NCBI GenBank assembly: GCA_963924555.1
Contig: OZ004595.1
Location: forward strand, 3,348,001-3,412,000
Origin: Crambe crambe
Lineage: Eukaryota > Porifera > Demospongiae > Poecilosclerida > Crambeidae
Reading direction: 5' to 3'
DNA length: 64,000 nt
The position numbers and the translations under genes were made by a program. This document shows positions 35,364 to 47,600 of the stretch, one piece after another; the first letter of the stretch is position 1; every line of letters starts with the position of its first letter. Below the pieces are notes generated by a model. The model saw only the letters and a program-made list of their open reading frames with translations, ran no database searches and had not been told where the DNA came from.

Positions 35364-38300
35364 GCATTACCTTCCTCTACCTTCTGGGGATCTTCAGCAG
35401 AAGAGTTATTGATGACCATCTCCACCAACTGGTTGTAAGAGTAGTCTTTAACGACTCGGTAGATGTTATTATCCTGAGGGTCAGCCAACCAGCCATGGTA
35501 GAGGTGCACCCCCACTAAGTCAAATACACCTGTCTCTCCAGTGAATTCAAATCCTGATACACTGAAGTGACAAGCAAAAAAAAAAAAAAAAAAAAAGATA
35601 ACCTAGCCCTCATACCTACGAAATGAAGGAGCACATGAGGGAGTGGTCCCCTGTTCTTATACCTTGAAGTGTTAAGAATGCAGTGTATATACATGCGCAC
35701 ACACACCTAACAATTTCCTTCATAATTATGACAATTTACACCATACAAAAAAAAAGAACATTCAGCTTTGATGTGGTTAACTTCCCACACAATCACAAGC
35801 ACCAAAAATGTTCCCCATGCATTCATGACAAGAAGTGTTTTCTCCCTACATAATGTAACATTCTATAGTCTCGCATAGAAATTGTATTTTTAAATATAGA
35901 AGTTTGAGAATGTATAATTGCAGCGAGCGAGCGAAGCGAGTGAGCTGACTCTCAGGTCATGACTCATTGAAATTTTAAATATATATATATATATATCTAG
36001 GTCTACACTCCAAAATGCCCCAGGCGTACGTACGTAGGTACGTACGTGTCGTGCAATAGTAGCGCCCCTGCGCGGTGCATTTATGCGCATGCTCCAGTTG
36101 TAATTGCTTGATTGATTTCTACATCGCTTTGTTTATAGCATGGTGGATAGTAGGGCTAGGCTTATCTAAGTGGATTGTAGGCACTAGACATATCTAAGTG
36201 CTTTGTGGTAAGTACTTAGCTTTCTATGCATGCAACTGCCTGCCACTTAGCTAGCTACATAACACAACAGCAAAGCACAAATGAACTATCAGCTCAACAT
36301 TTCTACAGCCTTTTGGGCAGCAGGCACAAGAGGCTTATCTAAGCGGCTTGTAGGCACTAGGCTTATCTAAGTGCTTTGAGGTAAGCATGTATGCAGCTGC
36401 CTGCCACCACTTACATGACTCTAGCAATATCAAGCACTGAAGCCTATCAGCTACTTTAATTGCTCACTATCAAATGCTGCACATTGCTACAGATACTCAA
36501 CAGCAATCGTTGAAGAATGTACTTGCTTGCTCGCTCGCTGTCAACTGAATGTTGAACATTGCCCTAGTATGCCAAGATCTTTCCCTTGATGCATTTTATA
36601 ACAAAATACATTACTCTATATGCAGGGTTTCTTTCAGGATTATACCCAAAAGAGGGGAGACACTTGTGCGTGGAAAATGTTTTGGCTGACCATGCCCACT
36701 TTTCCTAACCACACTCTTTTATGCCTACTCAATGGATTCATTACCTGCATATCATATCACATCATATCACCTATCAATCTGTGCAGAGGAAACTATACCA
36801 GCTCTAAAGGTGTGCCTATAAAAGTTACCTTTAGAGCTGGGACAGAAATTCTTTGATCCATTCTTTGTCAAAATGGGTCTTAGCATTGGGAGGTTCAGCC
36901 ATGTCATATGGAATAGGAAGAGTAGAAGGCTTGTTGTATACCCAGGGCCCTGAAAGAAACCCTGATAAGCCCATCTGCAAACACACGCCTAAGGCATGCA
37001 TACACAATGTTTAATAATGCCTACACAATGTTTAATAATGCCTGTATACTAAGCTATACATCCTCCACTGGAGACAGTTTAGGGAGTCCATCCTCATGTA
37101 CAGAGGTATCAGATGACATTGACCAGACAACCTATTTATAAGTCTTGCCTGGTTCTCTGATCTTTAATTATAAATCTTTAGCTATGAGTTCGCAAACAGC
37201 ATTCGTCCCACCATGACATATTAGAATAGGATAATGACCCTGATGGTAAATATCAAGACATTTGATACTGTTGTACCAATATACACACATGAGCACAGAC
37301 TAGACTCCTTCCCCCACTGGTCTGACTCAATGAGAAATGCACATATGAACTTAGCAGTCTCCAATCATGCATAGTATCATTAGCAAGGTATATTTCCACC
37401 ACCCAATACAAAGCCTTGCACCAATTCCAAGAAATCATCACCTTTTTGTATCAACCAAAAGGCTTAGCAACATATGCACATAGATGGCTCACAACTGACG
37501 TAAGAATAATGTTAAAGGCATCTGGTTATCACTTAGCACCCCCAGTCAGTCAATCTGCACTCCCTTAAAGGACAGCTTCCATGTCTCCAACCTCAACAAG
37601 TTGACACTTACAGGTACAAGTTATCTAGTTAACAGCACCATCCTTACACTGTGTGTGTATGGGTACAAGCTATCTATAAATGCTTACTCTGTGCATAACC
37701 ATAACAAATATGGTCCAATTGCTTACCTCAGCAGCTATGGGTACAAGTCTTATTCTCACTACTGTAATCCCCCATGCAGTGAAGAGATAACCCCCCCCCC
37801 CCCCAAGCAAACTACCAGCAAAGGCAACTTCTGTTTGGTTGATTGGTAATATATTATTATATCAATTGCAATCCCCCATGCTGTGAAGACAACTTCAGTT
37901 CAACTACAATCTTCTAGTACCTAATTATTGCACACTCCCCCACCCAACCACTCCTTCAAATCTGATCTTCATAGCTACCACCCCTCTGGTATTTGTGGAG
38001 GAAACATTGATCCCTTAATTCATACAAGTGCACTATGAGAAATGAGTTCTTAGTCGTCGATCAACATACGTAGAGATTCTACTCAGAATTCAAACTCAAC
38101 GATCAAAAAGTATGCACGTATGCATGTGGCTAGCATGGGAATACCCAATGTCCTGAGATCTCTCAGGACACTATAGACTCAAGTCTGAGATCCCCTAGAA
38201 TGTCCTGTGGTGAAATTATCTCTGAATAGTAAGACGTTCTGGTAATATTAGATCATGATGAACCCATCTTTAAACTATCAATTGATGATAATACTTACCT

Positions 38301-41300
38301 TGGCATACATAAGGTAAAGCCATGCTATTGGTCTTTTCTTGGTAGATGCATACTAGCACTTTTAAGGCTAATTGCTTCTATGGAAGCCAATAACATGACA
38401 CAACTATTAATTGAGCCAGATTTGACTTCTTCTTCCTCTCCTCCATAGTGTGTGCACCAAGATATCTTATCACACTCTCCCAGTTTCCTCCATAGTGTGT
38501 GCACTAAGATATCCTATCACACTCTCCCAGCAACAGTGGTGCAATTAATATAACTACCCCCAGGAACTGTCTAGCTTTACATGTACATGTACTGGTTTGT
38601 AGTTACCCCTAGATGCAATTACATCATTGCAGGTATATAAACAATGTCCTAATGTCCTAGGTCCTAGTACACAATTAGGGGTCTTCCCAAGCCTCTTCAC
38701 AAAGGTATGTGTTCTAAATTAGGGTTCTTTCACCATACCATTTTGGTAAACACAATGCTAGGATTCTTTCACCATAAAATTTTGGTAAATACAATGGTCT
38801 ATGTACCATTTAACAAGTAGACCCTTTTCTATTCCTATGTACATAGAATTTTCCTCCCCCAACCCCATAACTGATTCAACTTACAAGGTTCTTCTCCCAC
38901 TTCACTATTATTAGTTCCCCAACCCCCAACCACACCCCCAGCCCCATAATTATGCTCCATCAGTCTCCCCCAACCACACCCCCAGCCCCATAATTATGCT
39001 CCATCAGTCTCCCCCAACCACACCCCCAGCCCCATAATTATGCTCCTTCAGTCTCCCCAACCACACCCCTAGCCCCATAATTATGCTCCATCAGTCTCCC
39101 CAACCACACCCCCAGCCCCATAATTATGCTCCTTCAGTCTCCCCCAACCACACTCCCAGCCCCATAAGTATGCTCCTTCAGTCTCCCCCAGCCACACCCC
39201 CAGCCCCATAAGTATGCTCCTTCAGTCTCCCCCTCCCCCTCCCCCAAACATGTAACACATGGGGTACTTTTTATTCCTAAAAACTTGTGCATGTTGATTT
39301 CACATACCATTGAATATTTCCCACACATAACAAACCATCTTCTCTCCCAAATAAGGCAAACAGACAGCTTGAGCTCCATTATGTGCACATACAATATTAA
39401 TTGGTGATAGTATTACAATTATTCTCAAGGTACATTTTTATTTGCAGACTTCATGATCAGTCTTAATGGCCCATTGATTATAAATGTGACACGATCATTT
39501 AATAGGCATTGATGAAATTAATTGTGTCCATTGAATGAGAGAATTATGCAAGCATACCACAAGTAAAGCATGCATCAACTTCCCTAGTCACCATCCGGTC
39601 ACATACATAATTATCAATCCATTCAAATTAATGGGGGGTGAATGGCGATATATTAAAAATTAATCAAGTCCTTCACAATGCCCTTGCATGGTGCTTTTAT
39701 GGACATGTATGGCTCGTTAATTTAACAATCAGAATACTTAGCAAGCTAATGAACTATGTCTATAATGTGCAGCAATAAATATCCCCTGAATGCTTATAGC
39801 TTGCCAATAAACATCAACACTCCTTCAGTGACAGGAAGATATGCATATGCATGGATGCTGTGTGCAGTTACTGTGTGCAGTTACTGGTATGCTATATACA
39901 CAAGTGCTGCTAAGCCAGACCCTGGAATATTTCACTTCACTCCTGCCTCCCTCCCACCCCCTGATAAAGTTACAGATAATTGCGCAGACTATTCTCTAAT
40001 CTGACAGTGCCCTACGTGATGTACCCTTTGCTCTCTTTGCTCTTTACCTCGACCCCCATACAAAACACCGGATGAAGCCCTGCTGGTTTTTTGCATGCTA
40101 GAAATAACAATCTCCACTTGTGTTGCTGAGCTGAACCTTCCCACTCACAGCATAAACATTTTAAAAAATTTATAGTGATCTGTTCAATATAATTTTATTT
40201 GCCATAAAATTATAACGAGGAGTACGATACTGGGAAGGGGGGGGGGAGGGAATGTCCCTACATACATACATATACCATTGCCAGTGCCAGTCTCATGGGC
40301 AATCCAACAAGGAACATGATGAGACAAGCTGTTGGCCATTATAGAGCATTACTAGCTACTATATGCACTAGCTATAGAGAATTCATGTAAAGAATATATG
40401 TGTAGTTACGTAGCCAGCTAGTTTTAGAGTATACCCTTTACCAGAAGTATATTAACAGGCTCTTGAACAAATTAAGCTACACATACATAATGTACTGTTA
40501 TTAATCACCTGTTGAATTTGACATTGACATCAAGCCCTGTCTGTAGTTTTGGGAAGATGGCCATGGCATCTTGGATATTCTGTTCTAGATTGGCTTTCTC
40601 CCCGTCTGAGAGTTGGTTGGTCTTGTGGCACTCCAGAACATAAGTCCCCAGGAGATCAGTCAGGTACGTGGAACTGACATCTGTTTGGCCTGGTGAGATC
40701 TTTATCCTACCTCTCAGTATCAGCACATTACATAGAGCAATCAGAGGGCAAGGTCCATTCTCATTCTAGAGGATAGGAATATGTATGGGAGGGCAAGGTC
40801 CATTCTAACAGGATCAGAGGGCAATGTCCATTCTTGTTCTAATAGGATCAGCGTCCATTCTCATTCTAATAGGATCGGAGGGCAAGGTCTATTCTCATTC
40901 TAATAGGATCAGAGGGCACGGTCCATTCTCATTCTATTAAGGCAAGGATTCTCATTCTAATAGGACCTGAAGGCAAGGTCAATTCTCAAGGGGGAAATGA
41001 TTTAGTGAGCATGGGAAGAGAATAAGAGGGCAAGGTCTATTCTAGAGGATATGTAGGGGCAATGGGCATGAGAGGGCATTATCAGAGAATTGTGAACATG
41101 GGAATGCAAAGTACTTACATAGATAGAGATATAGCTGCTAGGGAATCTTGAAACACCAGTTGCCAACAATCAAGCAACAACCATAAACTATGCATGCATA
41201 GTGTCAGATGTTGGCTTATTGCACATGCGCAATGACCTTTACCATAATTGACGGTTGGCAACTGGTGTTCCTAAAACCACAGTAATGAACTCTCATGATT

Positions 41301-44300
41301 ATCTAAATGCTCAACTGCACATGCTGATATTATCTGTCCAAACATACATAATTACATAATTCTTTCCCACTAGTGCTATGTGTGGGATCACTTAACTTGA
41401 TAATGACATAAGCATAACAAGAGTTCATAGCAAAGAATTCAGAGCAGCTATTTATTTTGAGTCACAGATCGATGGACATAGATATACGTATCATATACAA
41501 TTTCAATGTCATTTTCACAAGAGAGGTGATCAAATATACCTGCTATACTTGATCTAATCAATGACTTGCTCTCAGCCCACAGCTCCTTGCCACTGTGGCG
41601 ATTTAAATGGGTGTGGTCATGCACAAGGCAAAAGTTGTACCAATTCTAACGTTATTTAATTTTTTGGTGTCCTACAAGTGCTTTGATCACACCCATTATA
41701 ATGTGGCAAAATCTATAGCCCCACCCACTAGCTGAAGCAAGGGCATAACAGCACAATGGGGTAATGCTCCTTGAAGGGCCGGTGCAAGGTTTCAAATAGC
41801 CATGCTCATTTTACTTTATATTGTGTTCCTGTTCAAAGCAGAATATATAATATGAAAGTACAATTAGAGGAACATCATTAGGCATCATACATAGCTGATG
41901 TAGGCTAGGAACCCATATGGTTACTACAGGCTTAACATCTACATGGTCAAAGTGGCATGAATAGAAATGCTTACACAATCTTCAAGAGAGTGACATCTGC
42001 ATGGTCACAGGTGTGATTGTTAAAGGAAATAACCGTTAGTATGCACTGGAACTATGACCTTGAAAGTACAAGCCAAAATACAGTGCACCTGGCCATTTGC
42101 CTCCACTTATGCAGGCAATCACACAGTGCCATACCATTACTACCAGCCCTGTCAGTGAAGCCACCATGGATCCTTCAAAAAAAAATTGCCACACCATATG
42201 TCTCCCCAGCACCTTCCCCACCAAGTGTGCATGTGTACTGTGCAGTCCCTATCTAAGAATCCTGGATCCAGATGCACCCTGTTCATTAACACTGTCAAAA
42301 TGCAATACTGGAGACAACACATAGACAAATGAATCACTAAGTCTTCATGATCTAGCCTATAGGTAATATACCAAGATTGATGACTTACGTAATGGCCTGT
42401 ACCAAGGTTGATGACCTACGTACCGACTTGTACCATCATGGCAGGCACACTAAACTGTAATCCTATCAGTCCAACTCAATGCCCCTGAGGATGAAGTTGA
42501 TATCAATCTCTCCAGGAGCTATTTAGTAACATAGGCCCAAGGCTATGTATTATGTAAATCACATAGAGGCTGTAAATCACATAGAGGCTGTAAATACAAT
42601 TGACTTGTACCATGGCCACTGGCACTGCAATAAAGCTGTAACCTCCTTCACAGGTTAACAATTAAATGATGCAGCAATACAGCCACATATGTATGACCCC
42701 ATAAATGATACAAGACAATCTATACCATGAAGATGCAGGACTCCTGAGGAAGAAGACCTCATACCAGAGTTGCAACAACATACTACCTCACAGGCTTCAT
42801 GAAGGAAATTACAAAGACTAACCACCCAAAAGAAGACGGGGTAAAGCAGAGGATCAGGAAATACAAACACACATTTGGACCGTCAGGATTTCTCTATAGC
42901 GTTGCAGGTATCTATTGCTCTGGATGAATCCTTAACATTATCAGGTTAGTAGATCAAGTCAGTACACACATCTGACGTAATATATAAACTTCCAAAAGTT
43001 GGTGCTTCCAATTGTTGGATTATAAGTTCCTAAGTGGATCAATACGATGATGAATTGCGAACCAAACAATCACACTGTTGTCATAAATAACCATCCACAG
43101 ACATTCCTACTGGCTAATTTTATTCACGTATGTACAAATATCCCCTCGATTTATGTAACACCAAACACACGTAAATTTCCACTGCTTCATACTAGCACTG
43201 CATAATATAGCAGATTGGCAATACAAATCCAGAATAGCAAAATCAAAATTTACATAACTCCAAAGCCATTTGAAAGGAGGCTATGTAAATTTTGGTTTTG
43301 GTGTTCTTCCCAAATATCTGCCACTCATGACTAACACAATAGAGAGAGAACTTCCCTCCCCTCCGGCTCCCTACCCACTCCACTCACTATCACCTGGAAA
43401 TGATAGCCTCCCCTTCTACTCCAATGATAGGGGAACTTCCCTCCATTAATCATTAATAGGGGAGAACTTCCTTAGTCTGACTGATACATAATTGGATAGG
43501 GGTCTGGCTGTTGAACCTGCCCTAGATGTGTGCATTATGATGATGCCTGTGAGTAAACCTGTTACACTTGAGGCCATTTCATGGGCCCCTCTGGCTAGCC
43601 CTAATTACCTGGACGATGATAGGGGAGAACTTCCCTTCCCCTCCCCACTCTATCCACTTGAGTTGGTAGATGGAGACATCGTCACCTGTGGGACTCACAA
43701 TCGAGAGCATCTGAGTCGCTGCCAATGAAGCATCTGCATCTCCCTGCATTAAGAATAATATGATTATGTCAGCCGATATCGAATCAAGAAACAGCTACAA
43801 TTATGTATGACTTTGTAGGTACATATAACTTAGCACTGGAATATTTTAGGTCAATAAAAGAATGGTCACTTCACTAGGTACCTACTACATATCATCTGAG
43901 AGGGCTGATATGAAAATTTAAATATTTGAAGAGGCGCGAAAGCTTTCATAATTATATTATAAATGGAAGGGCTAACAATACTGAAAAGGTTAAACTTCTT
44001 ACGTACATCATGACCAGGTGTTACTGAAATATGCAGACTTCATGTGCAAGTGATAATGCAGACAATAGCGACATATGCACAAATTATAGCAAAATACACA
44101 GAGAGTGTAATACTCACATTAGTCATGTGACTAAGTTTGATGATGCAACATAGTGCATACAATAGTGCATGCAGTAGCTGGAAGTCATGTGACTGGGTAG
44201 CATAGAGCTATGTAGCTACACCTCTACCCATTCTTGATGGTGCTATTTGAAGACTGCCATTGGCATCATGAATTTAATATTACACTGTATCATACACCGA

Positions 44301-44522
44301 TGACAGAGCTCCTTAGCTCTTTAAACACACAGCCAAGTTCCCTGTACCAAGGACCAGTTTTAAACCTAATTAATCCCACCATGCAGGAAATCAAATCATT
44401 AATTGACGGATATCCCCCACAATGGTTACCTGAATATCCGGAAGGGTGGTTGCAGCTGGTCCTAAATCTGAACCATCTCCTTCCTCATCACTCCTACTTC
44501 TATCACCTACTGCCTCTGACAT
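25765..44522 (-). CDS. MINDY1/2: MINDY-1/2 (FAM63) family K48-chain deubiquitinase, complete
   Basis: Eight exons on the minus strand: 44522-44430, 43743-43609, 40765-40509, 35561-35371, 34494-34352, 30844-30570, 26332-26162 and 25924-25765. Together 1425 nt, 474 aa, similar to human MINDY-1. The family cuts K48-linked ubiquitin chains. Evidence: YQLKWIEWGGEGKFSPIIVQ, then NENGPCPLIALCNVLILRGR. This gives the oxyanion Gln at 76 and catalytic Cys at 82, with the same 6-residue spacing as human Q131/C137. FDLVGVHLYHGWLADPQ and GELCVFFRNNHFNTLM follow (catalytic His 265), then LTLVTDHGFVNE. The tail has a poly-Q block, two UIM-like segments (YQTALRLQEEE, LEFAAQLQQEED) and ends CILF, a CAAX box like CILL in human MINDY-1, so it is probably prenylated. 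Introns are up to 5 kb and full of repeats. The donor of exon 7 inside the poly-Q exon is the least certain junction. Confidence 0.93.
26413..28600. other. MINDY intron 6, unique part
   Basis: No gene recognised. A minus-strand 60-codon frame at 27066-27248 and a plus-strand 103-codon frame at 27010-27321 overlap and neither shows a domain. 27950-28150 holds three diverged copies of AACCAAGGGTCATAAAATTG. Confidence 0.5.
28610..28850 (+). pseudogene. 5'-truncated retroelement C-terminal fragment
   Basis: The frame contains MSWLRCRLSFSLLRSSIQAI then RGARSAAGRA and ends at TGA near 28850. This is the same region as the WLRCTLSFSLLRSA segment of the fragment at 11847-12434. Only the last ~75 codons remain. 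It lies in an intron of the MINDY gene, opposite to its transcription. Confidence 0.7.
31100..31280. repeat. Degenerate copies of the MINDY exon 6 start and its splice acceptor
   Basis: Three to four partial copies of the sequence around the acceptor at 30844 lie upstream of it in the intron. The best copy (about 31140-31190) retains the TCTTGCAG acceptor and codons for D-I-L-L-x-L-V-T-D-H. Further copies keep only the GATCAGTTACCAGTGTCAGA part (plus strand). Confidence 0.75.
31375..32455. repeat. Direct duplication of a ~220-bp intron segment
   Basis: About 31375-31595 and about 32223-32455 share CTCTTGTTGGAACTTG, AGATGCTATTTCCCCTTTCC and AGGGGATTTATCAACC in the same order with small differences. 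Both lie in MINDY intron 5. Confidence 0.8.
33452..33504. repeat. 10-bp tandem repeat (TGATTTGCAC)
   Basis: Five exact tandem units in MINDY intron 5; no other feature nearby. Confidence 0.9.
35284..35360. repeat. (CT)n microsatellite beside a MINDY splice donor
   Basis: About 38 CT units, reading GA on the transcribed strand, begin 10 bp after the exon 4 donor (exon ends at 35371). A purine tract this close to a donor could influence splicing. Confidence 0.95.
36623..36964. mobile_element. MITE with 16-bp TIRs (CAGGGTTTCTTTCAGG)
   Basis: Perfect 16-bp inverted termini at 36623-36638 and 36949-36964. An internal hairpin is made from AGCTCTAAAGGT and its complement. CAGGG termini are common in hAT elements, but no 8-bp duplication is visible. 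It lies in MINDY intron 3. Confidence 0.75.
37780..37900. repeat. C-homopolymer within a short direct duplication
   Basis: A run of about 14 C at 37791-37804. The phrase AATCCCCCATGC(A/T)GTGAAGA occurs on both sides of it (about 37766 and 37871). Noncoding, MINDY intron 3. Confidence 0.6.
38918..39240. repeat. ~43-bp minisatellite, about 7 copies
   Basis: The unit reads approximately CCCAACCACACCCCCAGCCC then CATAATTATGCTCCATCAGTCTC. Later copies differ at a few positions (ATAAGTATGCTCCTTCAG). It lies in MINDY intron 3, with no coding potential. Confidence 0.92.
40766..41060. repeat. 34-bp minisatellite made of the MINDY exon 3 acceptor and catalytic-Cys codons
   Basis: Immediately upstream (in transcription order) of the exon starting at 40765, the intron holds six or more degenerate copies of a 34-bp unit. 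On the minus strand the unit reads a TATTAG acceptor followed by AATGAGAATGGACCTTGCCC. That is the true splice acceptor plus the codons for N-E-N-G-P-C-P. Several copies keep both the AG and the reading frame. Confidence 0.88.
41060..43300. other. Remainder of MINDY intron 2
   Basis: No gene recognised. Mildly repetitive phrases occur at 42340-42430 (TTGATGACYTACGTA) and 42550-42600 (TAAATCACATAGAGGC). Short frames are unrelated to any domain I know. Confidence 0.5.
43330..43608. repeat. Partial copies of the MINDY exon 2 3' end in the adjoining intron
   Basis: Exon 2 ends on the minus strand with GGAAGTTCTCCCCTATCATC before the donor at 43609. Degenerate copies of that phrase occur downstream in the intron at about 43385-43475, one followed by a decoy CCAGGTGATAG donor-like site. 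Confidence 0.6.
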
Positions 44523-44676
44523 TGATCGCACCAGCTAGCTACAGAGTATGCTATGAGTAGCTTTACGAAAAGAGAAATCACAGAAAACAGCGTCGCCAGA
44601 TTTAATTTTTCGAAATTACTTTGATTAAGCTTACCGCGCGCGCAGAGTTTATAATGGTAAATTCAGAAAAATAATT

Positions 44677-47600
44677 TCACAGTATGGAATGTGATCCTTG
44701 CAGTGTAACATAGTTATCTATGAGATATTGAGTAAAAGTGGTGGCTTTTGAAGGGTCCAATTGAGGAAACAAGGAAAGTCCACAGGCAATTCCAAGAGTG
44801 TGTGAGGTCATCTTGTTTTCTGCTTGCCATGGCTCCTGGACCATTGTATGCAGCAGTTTGATGATATCTGTAAGCAGCTGGAGCTCAATAGATGACAGTG
44901 CACACAAAACTGAATTCAGCAGGCCATTCTATCATAACAGTAAGGTAATGATCATCACAGGTACAAGTATTAAAATGGTAATGATCTTCATACACAGAAG
45001 CTAAATATTGAATGTGGAAACCACCGCACACATGTTCCTAGCTTAGAGGAAGTATGTAGCTCACCATGTCTTGTGATATGACTCCTTTAATGACACTGGT
45101 GCTCTCATCACTTAGTAAGTTCCTCTCTCTCAAGTGCATCTTCAACAATCCACTGACATTGTTGGGGTCTCTTTGGCTCATCACAGCCTGACTGGATATT
45201 TTTTTTAAAATTGCAAAAACATGGCACAGTGGAAATTACTGGGATACAATAAATTACTGGCATATTTACAGTGCAGTAACTATTATTAGTGTCAAAGATG
45301 GTGCTAAAGTAGAAGTCTGATAGAGAATTCTCTAACATGGAGGCAAAGAACCACTAAAACAGTAAACCTGTGGTATTCACTTATGTAGTATTCTTATTCT
45401 ACCTCCCACCACCTCTTAACATACTGTAAGAAATCTTTAGTTGCCTTGCCGCTAGTGAAGTCTGCAAGTAGTGACTTCATGATTGATGTGTCTCCCGAGA
45501 CACGAAACAAGCCTTCCTCCTTCAGGGCTAATGGCTGCTGCAAGTACTCCAGGCAAGTGGACACAAGGAAAAGATTAACAGCTGCAAAGTGAATACAGGG
45601 AAAAGACTAACAGCTGCAAAGTGGATACAGTTAACTTATAAAGGGGATTGTAATACAGTGTATTACATACATACAGTAAACTCCCTCTAATCAGGACCCC
45701 TGAAATGAGGTCACCCGACACTTTAACAAGTCTTAATGTGTACTTCATAATATAAATCCACCCCACCCCTCTAATCAGGACACTTCTGCTAGCCCAAAAG
45801 GTGGCCAGATTAGAGGGAGTCCACCGAAAATGATCAATTTACATGTCACATGTGCTTGAAACAGTTATATCCGCAACATTATCACTGATATACCCTACCC
45901 AATCAATTAGATAAGATAACCATGCCAAGTAACTTACATGTGCTCCGGTGACTAAGTGGATCCTTGTGCTGCTCTTTGCGTTGCTGCTGCTGCTGTGGGT
46001 GCTGCTGGGACTGTACACCACTTCTTCTCTTGTCTCCATTAGCCAGAAACTGGTGGCCTCTGTTAGCCAGCTCGTGTGCAGTCAGTTTACTCATACAGTG
46101 GTACTGCACTTTCCTGGTCTGAATTATCAAAGTGTTGTCCTATACATATAATAGAGAGAGATGCCATGCAGTGGTACTTACAGATGGCCTATAATCTAGC
46201 TGTATGGGCTGTATTATGTACTACAGCCTCATACAAAAATAAGCCCCACATTTACATACATCAACTGACTCTGTTTTTTTATTATATATATTTAGTTTAA
46301 TACACGTGCCCTCAAATTGTCATGATATATTATTGCAGATGGCGGAGAAAGATTAGCTAGTGCTCTGTTTTCTATAGATAGTGTTGATTTTGTAGAGTAG
46401 AAGCTTAATCAAAACAACCAGTAAGTCGATCACTATGCTGATCTTATCTTAAATTTGAACAAACTGTCAATTTTATGAATCTCTTATGGAACGCATTTCA
46501 ATTTCTATGAAGATAGATTGACTCTCTCTTGTTGTTTTTGTTGTTGTTTTTTTGAGAACCCGTGTCGTAAAGAGAAAAGAGTGACCTTTGACCTGCCATC
46601 CCATAAACATACATTTTCAGGACACAATCAGATTACACCATAAAGTGTCCAGTAAGGTTAGACCAGCAGGTTAGCAAAGTGACAAAAAAGTACAATTGTC
46701 ACGAAAGTGTGGATGCCTTAAATAGTGTCCTGCCAAAGGAAGACATGATATGGGGACTTTCTGAGTCAGCACTTTGTAAACAGTGAGGGGGTGGGATGCA
46801 GCCATGCAGGGAAAAGCACACGCAGCTGGCTTTTGTAAATCCTTCCAGGTAAAATACAAGTCTGTGTAGGAGTAATACCAACAGTGTGGGTATGTACTGT
46901 GTAAAAAGGTAGTGCACTGTTGGTTTGTCCACATGCTATGTACTCATGTATGTTGAGTAAATGATCAATCCCCAGATGAACGGGTTTTCAGACTAGACCT
47001 GGCTTGAGTTTGTTCCTATTAAATTGTATATAGCTCGAATTTTCTCCACTTTGATACAACAAAGTCAGCCATTTTAAAATACAGGGGGAAAAAAGTCACC
47101 AGTTTTTCAGACAGACTCCATAAAAAGACCAGCAAAACAAACGGGGGGAAGGGAGGTTCACAGGACTTAGAAAAACCACTTTGTCCTGGGATTGATCATG
47201 ATCATGAACTTGTGGAACATGAAGTTGGATAATTTGTTCAAGTAATTTACTTTACCTGGAAAGGAAACTCCTCAAAAATGTAGGCTTGAGGTGGAGGGAT
47301 GGAGTCCACTTTGATGTCCTTGAAGATGACCTTTTGACAGTACTCTGCTGCATTGAACTGTTCATGGACTCTCTCCTACGTGGTGTGCATATGTATGTAT
47401 GCATTATAAGTACAGTGCTCTACAAGTTGTGACCAGCAAATAGGGTCTCCGTCTGGCAATTGGACCTGGTTGCCTCAGATTGCCTGAAACTATGCATTAT
47501 GTAAACCCTAATGTGTGGTGGTGACACTTGTTCTTTGATAGCTCTTTATATGAACTTCTCTCGTTAGTTTGGTTGGCTCTACCATTTTTTAAGCTAACTG

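Noticed and set aside
35196..35518. Plus-strand ORFs with poly-LS and the minus-strand poly-RE extension
   Set aside because: Read-through of the (CT)n tract. The real coding part is MINDY exon 4 on the minus strand, which ends at the donor at 35371.
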